A stretch of 64,000 bases of DNA from Aculops lycopersici (Eukaryota > Arthropoda > Arachnida > Trombidiformes > Eriophyidae). The position numbers were made by a program, and so were the translations under genes. Below are positions 45,628-55,901 of the stretch, one piece after another (position 1 is the stretch's first letter; each line of letters starts with the position of its first letter). Below the pieces are notes generated by a model. It was given only the letters and a program-made list of their open reading frames with translations. It had not been told where the DNA came from and did not search any database. The stretch covers positions 5,471,008-5,535,007 of the forward strand of contig WNKI01000002.1 of the NCBI GenBank assembly GCA_015350385.1, read 5' to 3'.

Positions 45628-48600
45628 TCAGCAAAGAGGAGAACGATTGGACTTGACTCGGTGGTGCCCAAATCTGCATTTGTGGTGAGTTGTGTTATGA
45701 TGATGACACAATTGATGCGAGTGATGATCGTGATCTGGGTTGGTGCAGCGGACATTGTTATTTCCAGTTCCATGATGCAGCGGTGGTTGATTGTCAATCA
45801 AGATTTGCGCATCCACCGAGCCGCCGTCGCGAAAGTTTTGATCCTCCATTCGGCGAGGAAAGAAAGTGCCCACACTTGAGCCAACACCAAAGAGAGGGCG
45901 CGATCTACCCTGCTGTTGCATGTAATAATATGGATGCATCCACGACAGGTGAGGTCCGTTGGTGTTGTTGTTGTTGTTAGTGTTATTAACATTTCCGTTA
46001 TTTGTTATTATTTCGTCTCGGCAGAGACAACGCTGATTAGGCGCACAGTTGGCACAGGTACATGGTTGATGATGAGATTTGGTGTCCCTCAGTGAGGGAA
46101 TCTGGCGATTTCTAGTTGAATTCCAAAGATCCAGATCTATACTGTCGGCTTGATTGTGGTGCTGGTGTTGATGCAACTGGTGAGGTTGGTACAAGAGATG
46201 CTGTGGTTTCGGTGGCGGCGGGTGATGATGATGGTGGTGAATGGACTTGGCATGGGTGCAGGTGGCATGACCAGAAACCATCTGATTGACCCCTGAATCT
46301 AAGGAGCTGTGGTTATTCATATCGTCAACAATCAAATGGCTACGGCCGCCTACATCCGCGGCAGCAGACTGTCGATTTTGCCGATTAATCCTATGGTTTT
46401 CAGTATATTTCAATCGATGCCTCTGCAATTTTAGAGCGGCGCGCTCGGCGTTCCGCACAGAACGATAATCATCACATCGCATTAGCGTAAAGGCAACCAC
46501 TAAGCAGAATACGGAAATGACGCAAAATCCTGCTATTAGTGCCAGCACTAATCTATCATTTGACGTCTTTCCAATTGCAGCTTTAACATCTCCGTTAATT
46601 ACAGTGTCGTCCCTTAAAACGTTTGGAATCACAGTTCTTGTCTCGGTTGTTGACTTTACATCGGGTAGTGTTGGCGAGCTTGGAAAGGGTTGTCTCAGAG
46701 TGCTTATGATGTTATCTGAGCTAATCTTTTGGTAGGGATCATCCGGGAGCACTTTGTTTGCATGTTGATGGTCATGATGTTGGTGTCTTATGTTGTTGTG
46801 CTGGCTCTTAAACGTAATACCTGGACTCAGCATAGGAATTGAACTATCGAGTGTTGGGCTCTCCGATGAAGCCTCGCCATAGAAGTTTGAGTTTGGTATT
46901 ATCGTTGATCCAAAGGAACTTGGACCAATCGAGTCCATGCCGCTTGAAAGCTGAATAGTACCACTATCCGCTCCATCAATCATAATCGACTCCTTGGGAT
47001 GATCTAATCTACTCCCATTGCCCATCAAGCGAGTGGTGTGATTGTTGTGTTTGTCAATTTCAGCGTAAGATATGTCACTACTTGCCGGCTCGTGATTAAT
47101 AAAACCATGAGTCCTATTCATCGGTCTCGCCAACTTTTTTCTACCGTGCGATTGTTTCGGCTTAGACGGCGCCTGCTTTACCTGCTCGTCAGTATCTGCA
47201 TCGTTTGAATTATCAACGGCAATGTCGACATCGCCATGTTTTGAGGCAGTCGACGACGCCGACGTTGTTGTCGTTGCTGTCAGTGGCCGTTTTACTTTTC
47301 TTGTTGTAGTAGTTACCTCCTCCGAGTTGTCACCCTCTGGCGACGATTGGTTGCCATAATCTTCCGACGGCAAGTGAACCCTACTATCATTCTCCGCCGA
47401 GTCTGCCTTTGAGATCTTGGTTTGGTTGCGACTGTTGCCATTGTGGCGTACCGAATTCGATCTGGTTTGGTCGTGTGAAAGATTTTTTTGACTTTGGACA
47501 GTACCGTTACCAGCAGCTACTTGATCTTGGCCGTCATCTTCATCGCTCAACAACACAACAGGCGGCGGTATCTCTGTGGTAGTGGCAACCACCCCTCGAT
47601 TCTTATCGTATTGGCGGAAATCTATTGGTGTGAGTGTCTTGATAGTTGATTCGTTACGATCTCTAGAAGACGACGACTTCTTATCCACGCTGACTAGTCG
47701 TGGCGAGCTTGAGTTTCCTGCAACGAAAAATTTTCTTGTCGCCACAGGATTTGACGATGTCCGCTGACTTTCGTTTTCGTGATCTATCTTGGTGGGTGCC
47801 CAATTTTTTCCACTTACCTCAGAGGATCTATTAAAATTTGATACACTTTCTTTCCGGCGGCCAGTGTTCTCGTTTTCACTCAACGAAGCCAAATCTTGCG
47901 GCCTGTGAGTGTCGAGGTCGTCGGCTCTTTGATTTGAGGTACTATTATGCCAAACTGACCACTTTTTCGTCTGATTCTTTGCTTGCGACGATGACTTGTC
48001 TGGATATTGATACGAAAATCTTTTTTCATGTTTCTCCAGAGGAACCTCAAACTTTGATGTCGCAAATATCGGAATCTTAGTCGTGAGTTCAGGCGGATCG
48101 CTTGTTGGGATGACCATTGTGGGCACTGATTGAGCATTAGTAACTGGCTGATTGAGAAAATAATTATCGGGCACAGATGGCGGCTCCGTAGGAGGCGCCG
48201 GAGTGGTCGCGGGTCTCGAGGTTGGATATGGATACCTGTGCAGCATAGGAGGTAGGTGATCGCGCACGCCGATGGGTCTGGACCAATCGCTTGCCGTTGT
48301 CGACAGTAGATAATCGTCTTTGCCAACATAGCCTTTGTATATTAATGGATTATGTGGCGAAAACTCGGATGGATCTCTCGACATTGTTGACGGAAACTCA
48401 TGCTCATTGAGTTTGTTTGTCAATTCAGTCAAAGGGTTTACGGTTGAAAATAATTGGTTAAGTAAAAAACTCTCACCTAATTTATCACTTTTGGTGCTGG
48501 ACCCGCTCTTGCTGGTATCAGAAATAGGAGTCTTCTTTTTTGGAAGGGATTGACTTTTACCGCTACTACCATTTCTACCCACGGTCTTGTTAGTTTTTGC

Positions 48601-50433
48601 AGTCGCCTCGTCTAGTCGCCTTCGATTGGCGCGCTCGGCAGCCTCCTCGCCACCATCGCTATACATGAGAGATCCTTGATTTGAAGCAACAGGTGATTTA
48701 TCGACGGCGAGGCTCTTCGTTGTCGCCGATGATGCTTTTGAAAAGTCCGATGCAGATGAAGTGTTGCTATTTGTTGCTTGGGCATTCATACGGGAGCTAT
48801 CAGGTCTTATTATCGTTCTCATCGACTGCTCAACAAACTGATAGGGCGGAACATTCTTTAGCACTTTCCGTGGAAAAGTTGCATTCATTTGAGGTCTAGT
48901 TTTATCAACACGACTCTTTTTCGTATTTTGTCCCACTGTCTCCTCGTTATCTTCCTCCTCTTCATCATCCGATTCATCAAAATCGTCAATATCTATGTTA
49001 GTATCGATAAGGTCCGGCGTGGCCATCGGATCGGTGATTTTAGCTTGAGATCTTGTAGTTGTTGTTGATGAGATTCTTGGTGGTAACGTTGTTGTTGTTG
49101 TTGTTGGCATGTTAACAAATAAATTTGGCGTGGTGAGTTGTGGATTTTCGGTGTCATTCAGTGGATTCAATGTGGTTGTTGCCATACTTCCGCCAGCCAT
49201 CAGTTCGTCTCTATGATTGCTATAACCAGCAACACCTTTTTGATTAATATTTTTTGAACCATTGTGATAGGGTCTTGATGGTGTCGACAACCTTTGTTGC
49301 TCTTCTAGTGACTTGATCATTGGTTCAACTCTTGAATCATACTCGCTCTTGATGAGTAGATCCAAGTTTAATGGCGGAAGTGGTGACAATATATTTGGTG
49401 GCACTTGCAGGGGTTTATTAATGTTAAGGTCATGTTTATTAGCTGGCTTGGCATTAGGTGGTTTGGTGAACTCATATGAGTATTTAGGTCTTGACTTTGG
49501 ACGCTCATAGTGAGTTGGTGGCTGTTCTTTCGTTGGATTCATGCTCAACAATCGTTCGACCAGGTAGGTTAAGGATTTGGAATTGAACGAATCACTGGTG
49601 CCACCAAATTCATGATTATTTGAAACGCTGATATTTGTCGTTGAAGTATCCATCTGGTTATTGGATATGGGCTCTTGTTTGAATCTCTTATGCTTGCTAA
49701 CAACTGGCTTCGTGCTTGATAATCTTGAATCAAATTGAAACGTCCTATTGTTTTTTGGATGCTCTACTGCTGATATTGTCAATGGTGGAAAAGTTGACTT
49801 GTTGATAGGGAACGGGTGTCTCAATAGTGATTCTAGTAGCATAGTCGAAGATAATTTTCTCAAGAGATCATCATGTTTGTTACTATTCCCATCACTGCTC
49901 TCGATCGGACTAAATTCTTTATCCCTTTTAGACTTATGTACATTTATCATTTCTACCGGGCTCAAAAATGGCGGCAACTGAGTGATTGGCTCATAAGTCG
50001 AGACCATAGGTGATATACTGTGCCGATTACTCTTGAAGTTTCTATTCTTTGGGTGATCCAAAATTAACTGACAATTTGCCATAGTATTAAATTTAACTAC
50101 ACTTATTTCTGGGAATAACAAAATTGATAAAAATAATGATACTATTAAGGATAACGATACAAAACTTGGTAACAAAACACTTGGTGCAGTCACACTCTTT
50201 GGCATCATCTTGACAATTTCATTCTTGTCTTCGTCGCGGTTCTCCTCATCCACTTTGAACAGAGGCCAGTTTTGATATTTATAAATAGGCAGTGTAATTA
50301 ACTTATCTCTCTTTCTCCTTTTCTTTCTTTGCTTAATCGAGGTGAACCATTTAATCTCTTCAAACTTACTCCACGAAAGTATCGCAGCATCGCTCGCGAT
50401 TGTCTCGTGTCGCATCTCCCCAAACTCAGGCAT
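45628..50433 (-). CDS. Large single-pass membrane protein, unrecognised
   Basis: A single 1601-codon frame. I do not recognise the family. The first ATG (50433) is followed by 75 basic and polar residues; a second start, MMPKSV at residues 76-77 (ATG 50208), opens directly onto a hydrophobic stretch (LLPSFVSLSLIVSLFLSILLF) that would then be a signal peptide. Both ATGs have A at -3. About 1170 residues follow that are rich in Ser, Thr, Pro and Asn, with Thr runs and many N-x-S/T sites, suggesting a mucin-like extracellular domain. An acidic stretch lies near 490. A transmembrane helix is at about 1294-1316 (LVLALIAGFCVISVFCLVVAF), then about 285 cytoplasmic residues with a basic helix, a His/Pro run and Cys-His-rich patches (CTCANCAPNQRCLCRD). 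It is intronless. Confidence 0.72.
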   Translation of the reverse strand: MPEFGEMRHETIASDAAILSWSKFEEIKWFTSIKQRKKRRKRDKLITLPIYKYQNWPLFKVDEENRDEDKNEIVKMMPKSVTAPSVLLPSFVSLSLIVSLFLSILLFPEISVVKFNTMANCQLILDHPKNRNFKSNRHSISPMVSTYEPITQLPPFLSPVEMINVHKSKRDKEFSPIESSDGNSNKHDDLLRKLSSTMLLESLLRHPFPINKSTFPPLTISAVEHPKNNRTFQFDSRLSSTKPVVSKHKRFKQEPISNNQMDTSTTNISVSNNHEFGGTSDSFNSKSLTYLVERLLSMNPTKEQPPTHYERPKSRPKYSYEFTKPPNAKPANKHDLNINKPLQVPPNILSPLPPLNLDLLIKSEYDSRVEPMIKSLEEQQRLSTPSRPYHNGSKNINQKGVAGYSNHRDELMAGGSMATTTLNPLNDTENPQLTTPNLFVNMPTTTTTTLPPRISSTTTTRSQAKITDPMATPDLIDTNIDIDDFDESDDEEEEDNEETVGQNTKKSRVDKTRPQMNATFPRKVLKNVPPYQFVEQSMRTIIRPDSSRMNAQATNSNTSSASDFSKASSATTKSLAVDKSPVASNQGSLMYSDGGEEAAERANRRRLDEATAKTNKTVGRNGSSGKSQSLPKKKTPISDTSKSGSSTKSDKLGESFLLNQLFSTVNPLTELTNKLNEHEFPSTMSRDPSEFSPHNPLIYKGYVGKDDYLLSTTASDWSRPIGVRDHLPPMLHRYPYPTSRPATTPAPPTEPPSVPDNYFLNQPVTNAQSVPTMVIPTSDPPELTTKIPIFATSKFEVPLEKHEKRFSYQYPDKSSSQAKNQTKKWSVWHNSTSNQRADDLDTHRPQDLASLSENENTGRRKESVSNFNRSSEVSGKNWAPTKIDHENESQRTSSNPVATRKFFVAGNSSSPRLVSVDKKSSSSRDRNESTIKTLTPIDFRQYDKNRGVVATTTEIPPPVVLLSDEDDGQDQVAAGNGTVQSQKNLSHDQTRSNSVRHNGNSRNQTKISKADSAENDSRVHLPSEDYGNQSSPEGDNSEEVTTTTRKVKRPLTATTTTSASSTASKHGDVDIAVDNSNDADTDEQVKQAPSKPKQSHGRKKLARPMNRTHGFINHEPASSDISYAEIDKHNNHTTRLMGNGSRLDHPKESIMIDGADSGTIQLSSGMDSIGPSSFGSTIIPNSNFYGEASSESPTLDSSIPMLSPGITFKSQHNNIRHQHHDHQHANKVLPDDPYQKISSDNIISTLRQPFPSSPTLPDVKSTTETRTVIPNVLRDDTVINGDVKAAIGKTSNDRLVLALIAGFCVISVFCLVVAFTLMRCDDYRSVRNAERAALKLQRHRLKYTENHRINRQNRQSAAADVGGRSHLIVDDMNNHSSLDSGVNQMVSGHATCTHAKSIHHHHHHPPPPKPQHLLYQPHQLHQHQHHNQADSIDLDLWNSTRNRQIPSLRDTKSHHQPCTCANCAPNQRCLCRDEIITNNGNVNNTNNNNNTNGPHLSWMHPYYYMQQQGRSRPLFGVGSSVGTFFPRRMEDQNFRDGGSVDAQILIDNQPPLHHGTGNNNVRCTNPDHDHHSHQLCHHHNTTHHKCRFGHHRVKSNRSPLC

Positions 50434-50874
50434 TCTAATGACTTCATTTGATATGTAAAATATATGAAAGTTGCCGCCTCATCTGACTCGTATTCGGGTC
50501 GTTATTGCTTTCATTATTATTCATTATTTGTCTCAAATCAAATCTAAACTGCTCCAGATTCTATCGAGAAATCAACTAAGCTTCGTAGCAAGACATGGAC
50601 TTTACTACAGGTAGGATGAGATAATTTAGACATACAATTCGCTTCACTGACAAAAATTCGCTCACGCGCATGCGTAGAAACCTTCAAGTTGATCTAAGCC
50701 ATCTCAAGAAATTGCATGTCTGCGCACAGCACAAATCTTCTTTGTCAAACAAAAAGTAAACACATCAACAGGTGAGGCTTGAAAATTATCTAGAGTTATA
50801 TTATATTCATGTCACCTTAATACTAAGATTTTGGTCAATAAATTTCATTGAATGATTTGAAATACCAAATCATC
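50434..50874. promoter_or_regulatory. Divergent promoter region (1601-aa gene / PEX14)
   Basis: This 441-bp gap separates two divergent starts, so it should contain both promoters. One CAACAGGTG is at 50766. No TATA box or other core element is clear. Confidence 0.5.
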
Positions 50875-51495
50875 ATGAGTGAGCAGACCAGGCAAGAATT
50901 TATTAGAGCAGCCGTGAGCTTCTTACAAAATCCAAAACTATCCGACAGTTCCTTGCAGGACAAATTGAAGTTTCTCAAAAACAAAGGTCTATCTCAAGTG
51001 GAGGTCGATGAAGCCCTAAATCTGGCCCTCATTAATCGGCAACAACCTGCTCAAGGTAAGTGGAACTTTCTGCTTATCTTGGGCCTTTGTGTCGGAGGCT
51101 ACAAACTGTACCAGTTATATCTCGAATCGTTGGGGAAATCTACAGATGATCAATCTGAAAAAACTAAGCGAGAGGTCGCCAGAAATCAACAAGAGCTTGA
51201 GATATCGAAGAAGGATAGGGACCAACCTACACTACAGAATATTTTGAGTCAGATGGCTGAACTTAAAAGATTGATAGAATCGCATAGATCTGCGTTCAGC
51301 ACCGACATCCAATCACTCAAAACTTTGTTACTCGGACATGAGAAGTTTGCAGCTCCACCAACTATTCCATCGTGGCAATTAAATGACAGCAAGAACTCAA
51401 AAGAGACGGATAGTAGCTCAAATGGAATCAAGAGTGGCAAAGCATCCAAAGACAAGTTTATTGGTGAGGAAGTAATTGCACCCATTCCTCAGTAA
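50875..51495 (+). CDS. PEX14: Peroxin-14 (PEX14), short form
   Basis: The start is the ATG at 50875 (A at -3), giving 206 residues; the frame is open further upstream but offers only a TTG. PEX14 is the peroxisomal membrane docking factor that binds cargo-loaded PEX5 and PEX13. The N-terminal PEX5-binding domain is clear at about 6-47 (RQEFIRAAVSFLQNPKLS ... LKFLKNKGLSQVEVDEALNLA). A membrane segment follows at about 60-80 (WNFLLILGLCVGGYKLYQLYL), then a charged, probable coiled-coil region (about 90-160) and a short polar tail. Human PEX14 has 377 residues; the shortening is in the C-terminal tail. The last 38 bp of coding sequence overlap, antisense, the last exon of DHX37. Confidence 0.9.
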   Translation: MSEQTRQEFIRAAVSFLQNPKLSDSSLQDKLKFLKNKGLSQVEVDEALNLALINRQQPAQGKWNFLLILGLCVGGYKLYQLYLESLGKSTDDQSEKTKREVARNQQELEISKKDRDQPTLQNILSQMAELKRLIESHRSAFSTDIQSLKTLLLGHEKFAAPPTIPSWQLNDSKNSKETDSSSNGIKSGKASKDKFIGEEVIAPIPQ

Positions 51496-54400
51496 TTTTG
51501 TTGTGCAAAGATTCAGGCAGCCAAGCTAGGTATTCTTGTTTCAAGACTGTAAATAAATTGATGGGAAGGCGAGGACAATGTTAGTGATCAGCATCATTGA
51601 AGGAGTTGTTTTGTGATTTGAGGTTTGGTAGTACTTACAGTTTTGATCTATTTTCCATACTTTGAAGAGATCCTTCCGGGATTTGATGCCAGATCCAATT
51701 AAAGCTTGTAATAACTTATTACACCGTGGGAGTAGCTTGGACCAAGGCTTTGTCAGTATATTAGGAGGTGATAAAAGTTTAGAAGCGTACTTTTTGAACC
51801 AAGGAATAACTTGACCAGAGAGAAGGAAGCTCGCAAAATGTTTGTAGATTTCTACGCCACTATCCACAAATTGCATGGGTACCTCAACCGTTCCCAGTGA
51901 CCAGTTCAATGGTCCGTAAGTAGCTTCTCTATTGCAAATTATTTGGTCAGCTGGACAATCATACTTGGTGTTGCTAGGTGTCTTAGCAGATGGCTCATTG
52001 AAACGGCAAAGCTTGTGCGCGTAATACGGTAACCACTCTGGTTCTATCACAGTCACGTCTCGCATGAACATCTTCTTATCACCTTGGTATAATTCTTTGT
52101 ATATTATAAACTCAGGGTGATCTCTCTTGAGGACAGACTCTGGTCCAATATAAACTGGACCCTCGACTTCCATGCATTCGTAAGCATTCTTGAGTCTCTT
52201 CTTCTCAATCTTGTTTGGATCATTTGGATCGGGCTTGACTACCTCTCCATCAGGTAGTTTCCTCGCCACATGATCACAAAAGGAAGACAACAATAGCTGT
52301 CTCAAAATATTAATTTGGTTATCACTTGGCTTTTTGAGCTTAAATTCCTTACTTATGGTAGGATAGCTGAGATTATTATTGATTTCATTTGTGAGCTGTC
52401 GTCTTAGCTTATCTATCTCTAACATAGCCTTGGTTCGCAAACCATTCTCTAAACATTGCTTGTTCGAGCACTCAAAAGAGTCGGCAGTTATTATGGCTTT
52501 GAGCATAACCATGAAGTCCCCGAGTTTACGAGATGTTCCATGACCTGACCATTTTTTCTTGAGATCGTTCCACTTAACGCCTTCGAGAAACATCTCTCTG
52601 ACCGTTAGGGCAGATACTAGTGCAACAACAAAGGGTAGAAGATCCGGTGGAGATAAGACAATCATCTTGGAGCACCTAGCGCTGACAGCAAAGCAGGCCA
52701 TTGCCTTGCCAAGAGGTGTTGGCCTTGAGGTGAATTCTATTTTAGATCGATCTTGAGGCCGAGCTTTCTTACTTTTAGAATCGTCTAGAGCATCTAACAA
52801 GACTAATTTCTTCTCAGCTGCCATCAGTGCTTCAACCGGAGGTCTTGTTGGAAATGGGAAGTTGATTACATTATCTATATTCATAGACTTCATTTGTAAT
52901 AGAACATCCTCAACAGGTTTTTGTAATATTCTAGGTTGCGCATAGTCTGCAAAGTCATTTGTAAATACAGCAGATGAATATAGACGGTAACAATGACCTG
53001 GACCCATACGACCAGCTCGACCCATACGTTGCTCGGCCGACGATTTTGATGTCCAGACTGTTTCGAATTTCGAGACACCTGTAACTAGATCATAGATCTT
53101 GGTCTTCTCCTTTCCAGAGTCGACAACATATTTGATGTTTGGAATTGTAATTGATGTTTCTGCAACGTTAGTGGCTATCACACAAAGCCTCGATCCTTCG
53201 GGTGGATCTTTGAACACCAATTGCTGCTTTTCCATGGGTAACATAGCAAACAGACCTAAGCAATGTAAGGGTGTACTTGTAATGTTTATCGCCCCCTCCT
53301 CGTCTGATTCCAGGTCAGAGTCAACATCACTAAATTCGAAGAAATTCGAATGAATTCTAGAGTGACCACGTTCATCAGCCTCGACTGCTTCCTCTTCGTC
53401 GCTCTCAAAATGTATGTTTTCTTTGATATTCTCCAAAGTCGTCCTGACATTCTCGTTCTCATCTGCCTTCTTTTTAGTCAGCTTAGATCGCTTTTTTGTT
53501 GTCTTGTGCTGATTTGAGGTAGGTGTCTGTTTGGACGGAAACTTTTCACGTAGTTTCTTGCACAGAACTTTGACATCCATCTGACTTGTCACGAATACGA
53601 GAATTCCACCCTTGGGCATCCTGGAATGGATTGAGCAAACCTTCCTAAAAGCAGCTTGTAAGTAGTTCGATGGTGTTCTTCTTGCAAAATTAACGGTGAC
53701 AGGAAATTGACGAGCATCAATCTTGATCACAGGTGGTATCTTGGTGAATAAAAATTTGTTATCTGTGAAGTCTTTCACTCTCATAGTTGCTGACATGATT
53801 ATAAGTTTGAGTGGATTGCCGCGCTTGGCTCTCATGGGCACGATTCGAGACAGTAAACCTATCAAAATATCCGAGAAGACACTACGCTCATGGGCCTCAT
53901 CGATTATCAGGGCTGAGTATTTAGATAGTAGGAAATCTTGTTGACACTCTCGTAGTAGCACACCGTCGGTCATGAACTTAATTTGCGTCTTATCGGATAC
54001 GTTCCCGGAGAATCTAATTTGATATGATACTTCCTTGTTGGATAAATTTAACTCATGGGCTACTCGTTCGCTCATCGATACTGCAGCAACTCGCCTGGGT
54101 TCGGTAATACCAACCAACTTGCCGTTGAGGGTGTAGCCAGCTTCGTAAAGGAACTGAGGCAATTGGGTTGTTTTACCAGAGCCAGTTTCTCCTGACACAA
54201 TGACAATATCTTGGTATCGGATCTTCTCCATAATACTTTGCTCTTCGCCAATTATCGGCAATTCCAATCGTGACTTTTCAACTTCGGGAAGACGGTTAAC
54301 TTGAACGAAGATTGCAGGTAGGCGCGGCTGAGGTGTGATGGATACAGCATCATGGAACTCTGGAGATTCGGTCAATTTTGACTCTTTGATATCACAGTGG

Positions 54401-54921
54401 AGATGTGGTTGTGCCTCATCCTTAAAATTTGTATCACCACTTGTTGTGCCATAATCTTCTGCTGACTTCACTAGTTTGTTGTCGAATTCCTCCTCATCAC
54501 AAGGTTCGTTTGCAGACTCATAATAGGCTTCTGTGTCGGTTGACACGGCATCAGTATCCTCCGATGAAGAGCTAGCTGATTCGTTTGAAGTTTTACGCTT
54601 GACCTTTCTCTTCTTCCTGCCTAATAATATTGCAGCGTCTAAACACTTTTCAGCTCTGTCGATATCCTTGAGGCGCTCAGGCAGGCCGCCATCGTCATTG
54701 AGGAACCTCTTCAAACCCTTCGTTTGCATAGAGGAGGTGGAATGCAGGGCATCCATTTGATCCGGTTGGAGTTGACATTTCTTTAGATCGGCAAGAAGCT
54801 TGCTCCTATCAACCTTAGACTTCTTTCTCAGTACGATCTTCTCAAGCTCCTTGCGCGCCTTTCGCGACTTGACAATTTCGGCCTGCTTCTTCTGCTTGGC
54901 ACGGTCTCTGGGAAGAACCAT
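51458..54921 (-). CDS. DHX37: DHX37 DEAH-box RNA helicase (ribosome biogenesis)
   Basis: Two exons: 54921-51639 and 51546-51458, joined across a 92-bp intron with GTAAGT donor and TTTACAG acceptor. The product has 1123 residues; human DHX37 has 1157. The helicase (yeast Dhr1) unwinds U3 snoRNA from pre-rRNA during small-subunit assembly in the nucleolus. The lysine-rich N-terminus is followed by Walker A GETGSGKT (about 243-250), DEAH (about 341-344), SAT, an acidic insertion, and RMGRAGRMGPGHC in motif VI. The C-terminal OB-fold region is present. Splicing is supported because the unspliced frame ends in unrelated residues, whereas exon 2 gives FLKQEYLAWLPESLHNKI, matching the human end in pattern. 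The stop (51458-51460) lies inside PEX14 coding sequence on the other strand. Confidence 0.92.
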
Positions 54922-55551
54922 TATGAAACAATTAGGTTAAAGAGTGCTCAAGAGAGGAAAGCTAACCCTAGGTCCCTGAATAGTCAAGGAAAAATAACAA
55001 GTTCATTGATATTGTAAACATACAAGTGGGAGTGCACGCAATCTAACAGAAGGTTGTGGGCATTTCGCGAAGTTGTGGTGCCAGGTGCGCGCACAACGAG
55101 AGGATGGCCGTGGCTTGAAGGCTCGAGCTTTCGAGTTGATCGCCGAAAACACACGTTGTTTCCAGTGGCGCTTTAACCACCATGGTCGCGGCGACCGTGC
55201 TGTCGAGGGAGTGCTGCTGAAGTTGCTAGCACTCTCCTGAGTTTTCTTGTGGTTTGTAGCTCGTCGCTCGGCCTGTTTTTCATTCGGGTAGCCCGCGACC
55301 GCCGCCACAGCTGCGCTCAGCCGATGATTTAGTTCCAAAAATGCCGCTAGAGGCGCCTGAAGCGAGAAAGGCTATTTTTTCTCACACGGCACTGAATCCA
55401 ACCAAAACTACGCAACTGCCGCACACGAGACTTGCAAATTGTAATGGAACCGCCGTTGCTTCAATTGCAAGGGCAGGGGAGATGCAACGACTGCAAAGGC
55501 ACACACAGCACATGCTTGTCGTGAGTACAACCGGCAAATTCGCAGCGATCA
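54922..55551. other. Divergent intergenic region (DHX37 / Hsp70), proximal part
   Basis: This stretch holds the DHX37 promoter and distal Hsp70 upstream DNA. Open frames on both strands have no recognisable content. No TATA box is visible on the DHX37 side. Confidence 0.55.
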
Positions 55552-55564
55552 TTCGAGAAACTTC
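55552..55564. promoter_or_regulatory. Heat-shock element, distal
   Basis: TTCGAGAAACTTC is a perfect three-unit heat-shock element (TTCnnGAAnnTTC), the HSF trimer site. It lies about 100 bp upstream of the TATA box of the Hsp70 gene. Confidence 0.88.
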
Positions 55565-55640
55565 TCCTCAATTCCAGCGCCTGTGCTTTACCCACACACA
55601 CGCTTGTCTCGTTCGCTCACACGTTAACCCAGCATTGGCT

Positions 55641-55653
55641 TTCTAGAAGCTTC
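55641..55653. promoter_or_regulatory. Heat-shock element, proximal
   Basis: TTCTAGAAGCTTC is a perfect three-unit heat-shock element ending 9 bp before the TATA box, the usual placement in inducible hsp70 promoters. Confidence 0.9.
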
Positions 55654-55662
55654 ACTTCGTTC

Positions 55663-55670
55663 TTTATATA
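55663..55670 (+). promoter_or_regulatory. TATA box of Hsp70
   Basis: TTTATATA lies 9 bp after the proximal heat-shock element. Transcription would start near 55695, leaving a leader of about 200 nt. From about 55700 to 55901 the leader is A-rich and poor in G, as in Drosophila heat-shock mRNAs that are translated during stress. Confidence 0.82.
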
Positions 55671-55901
55671 CGCGCTCACTGCTAACTGACTGCATTAGAA
55701 AAATTGTAAAGAAACGCGAAACATCACTAAACTCAACGAGAACTCAAAGCGATTTAAAACCAAATTTTACTCAACAAACTAACACAACCAAGCACTAACT
55801 CTGCAAATCTATCCAAGATCAAGCAACTTAAGTTTGATATTCACAGAAAGTTTAGTTGACATCATATCGGAACAAGAACATATTATATCAAATTCATCAA
55901 G

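Noticed and set aside
54999..55646. Frames on both strands between DHX37 and Hsp70
   Set aside because: They overlap the heat-shock elements, have no motifs and look like chance frames in GC-richer promoter DNA.
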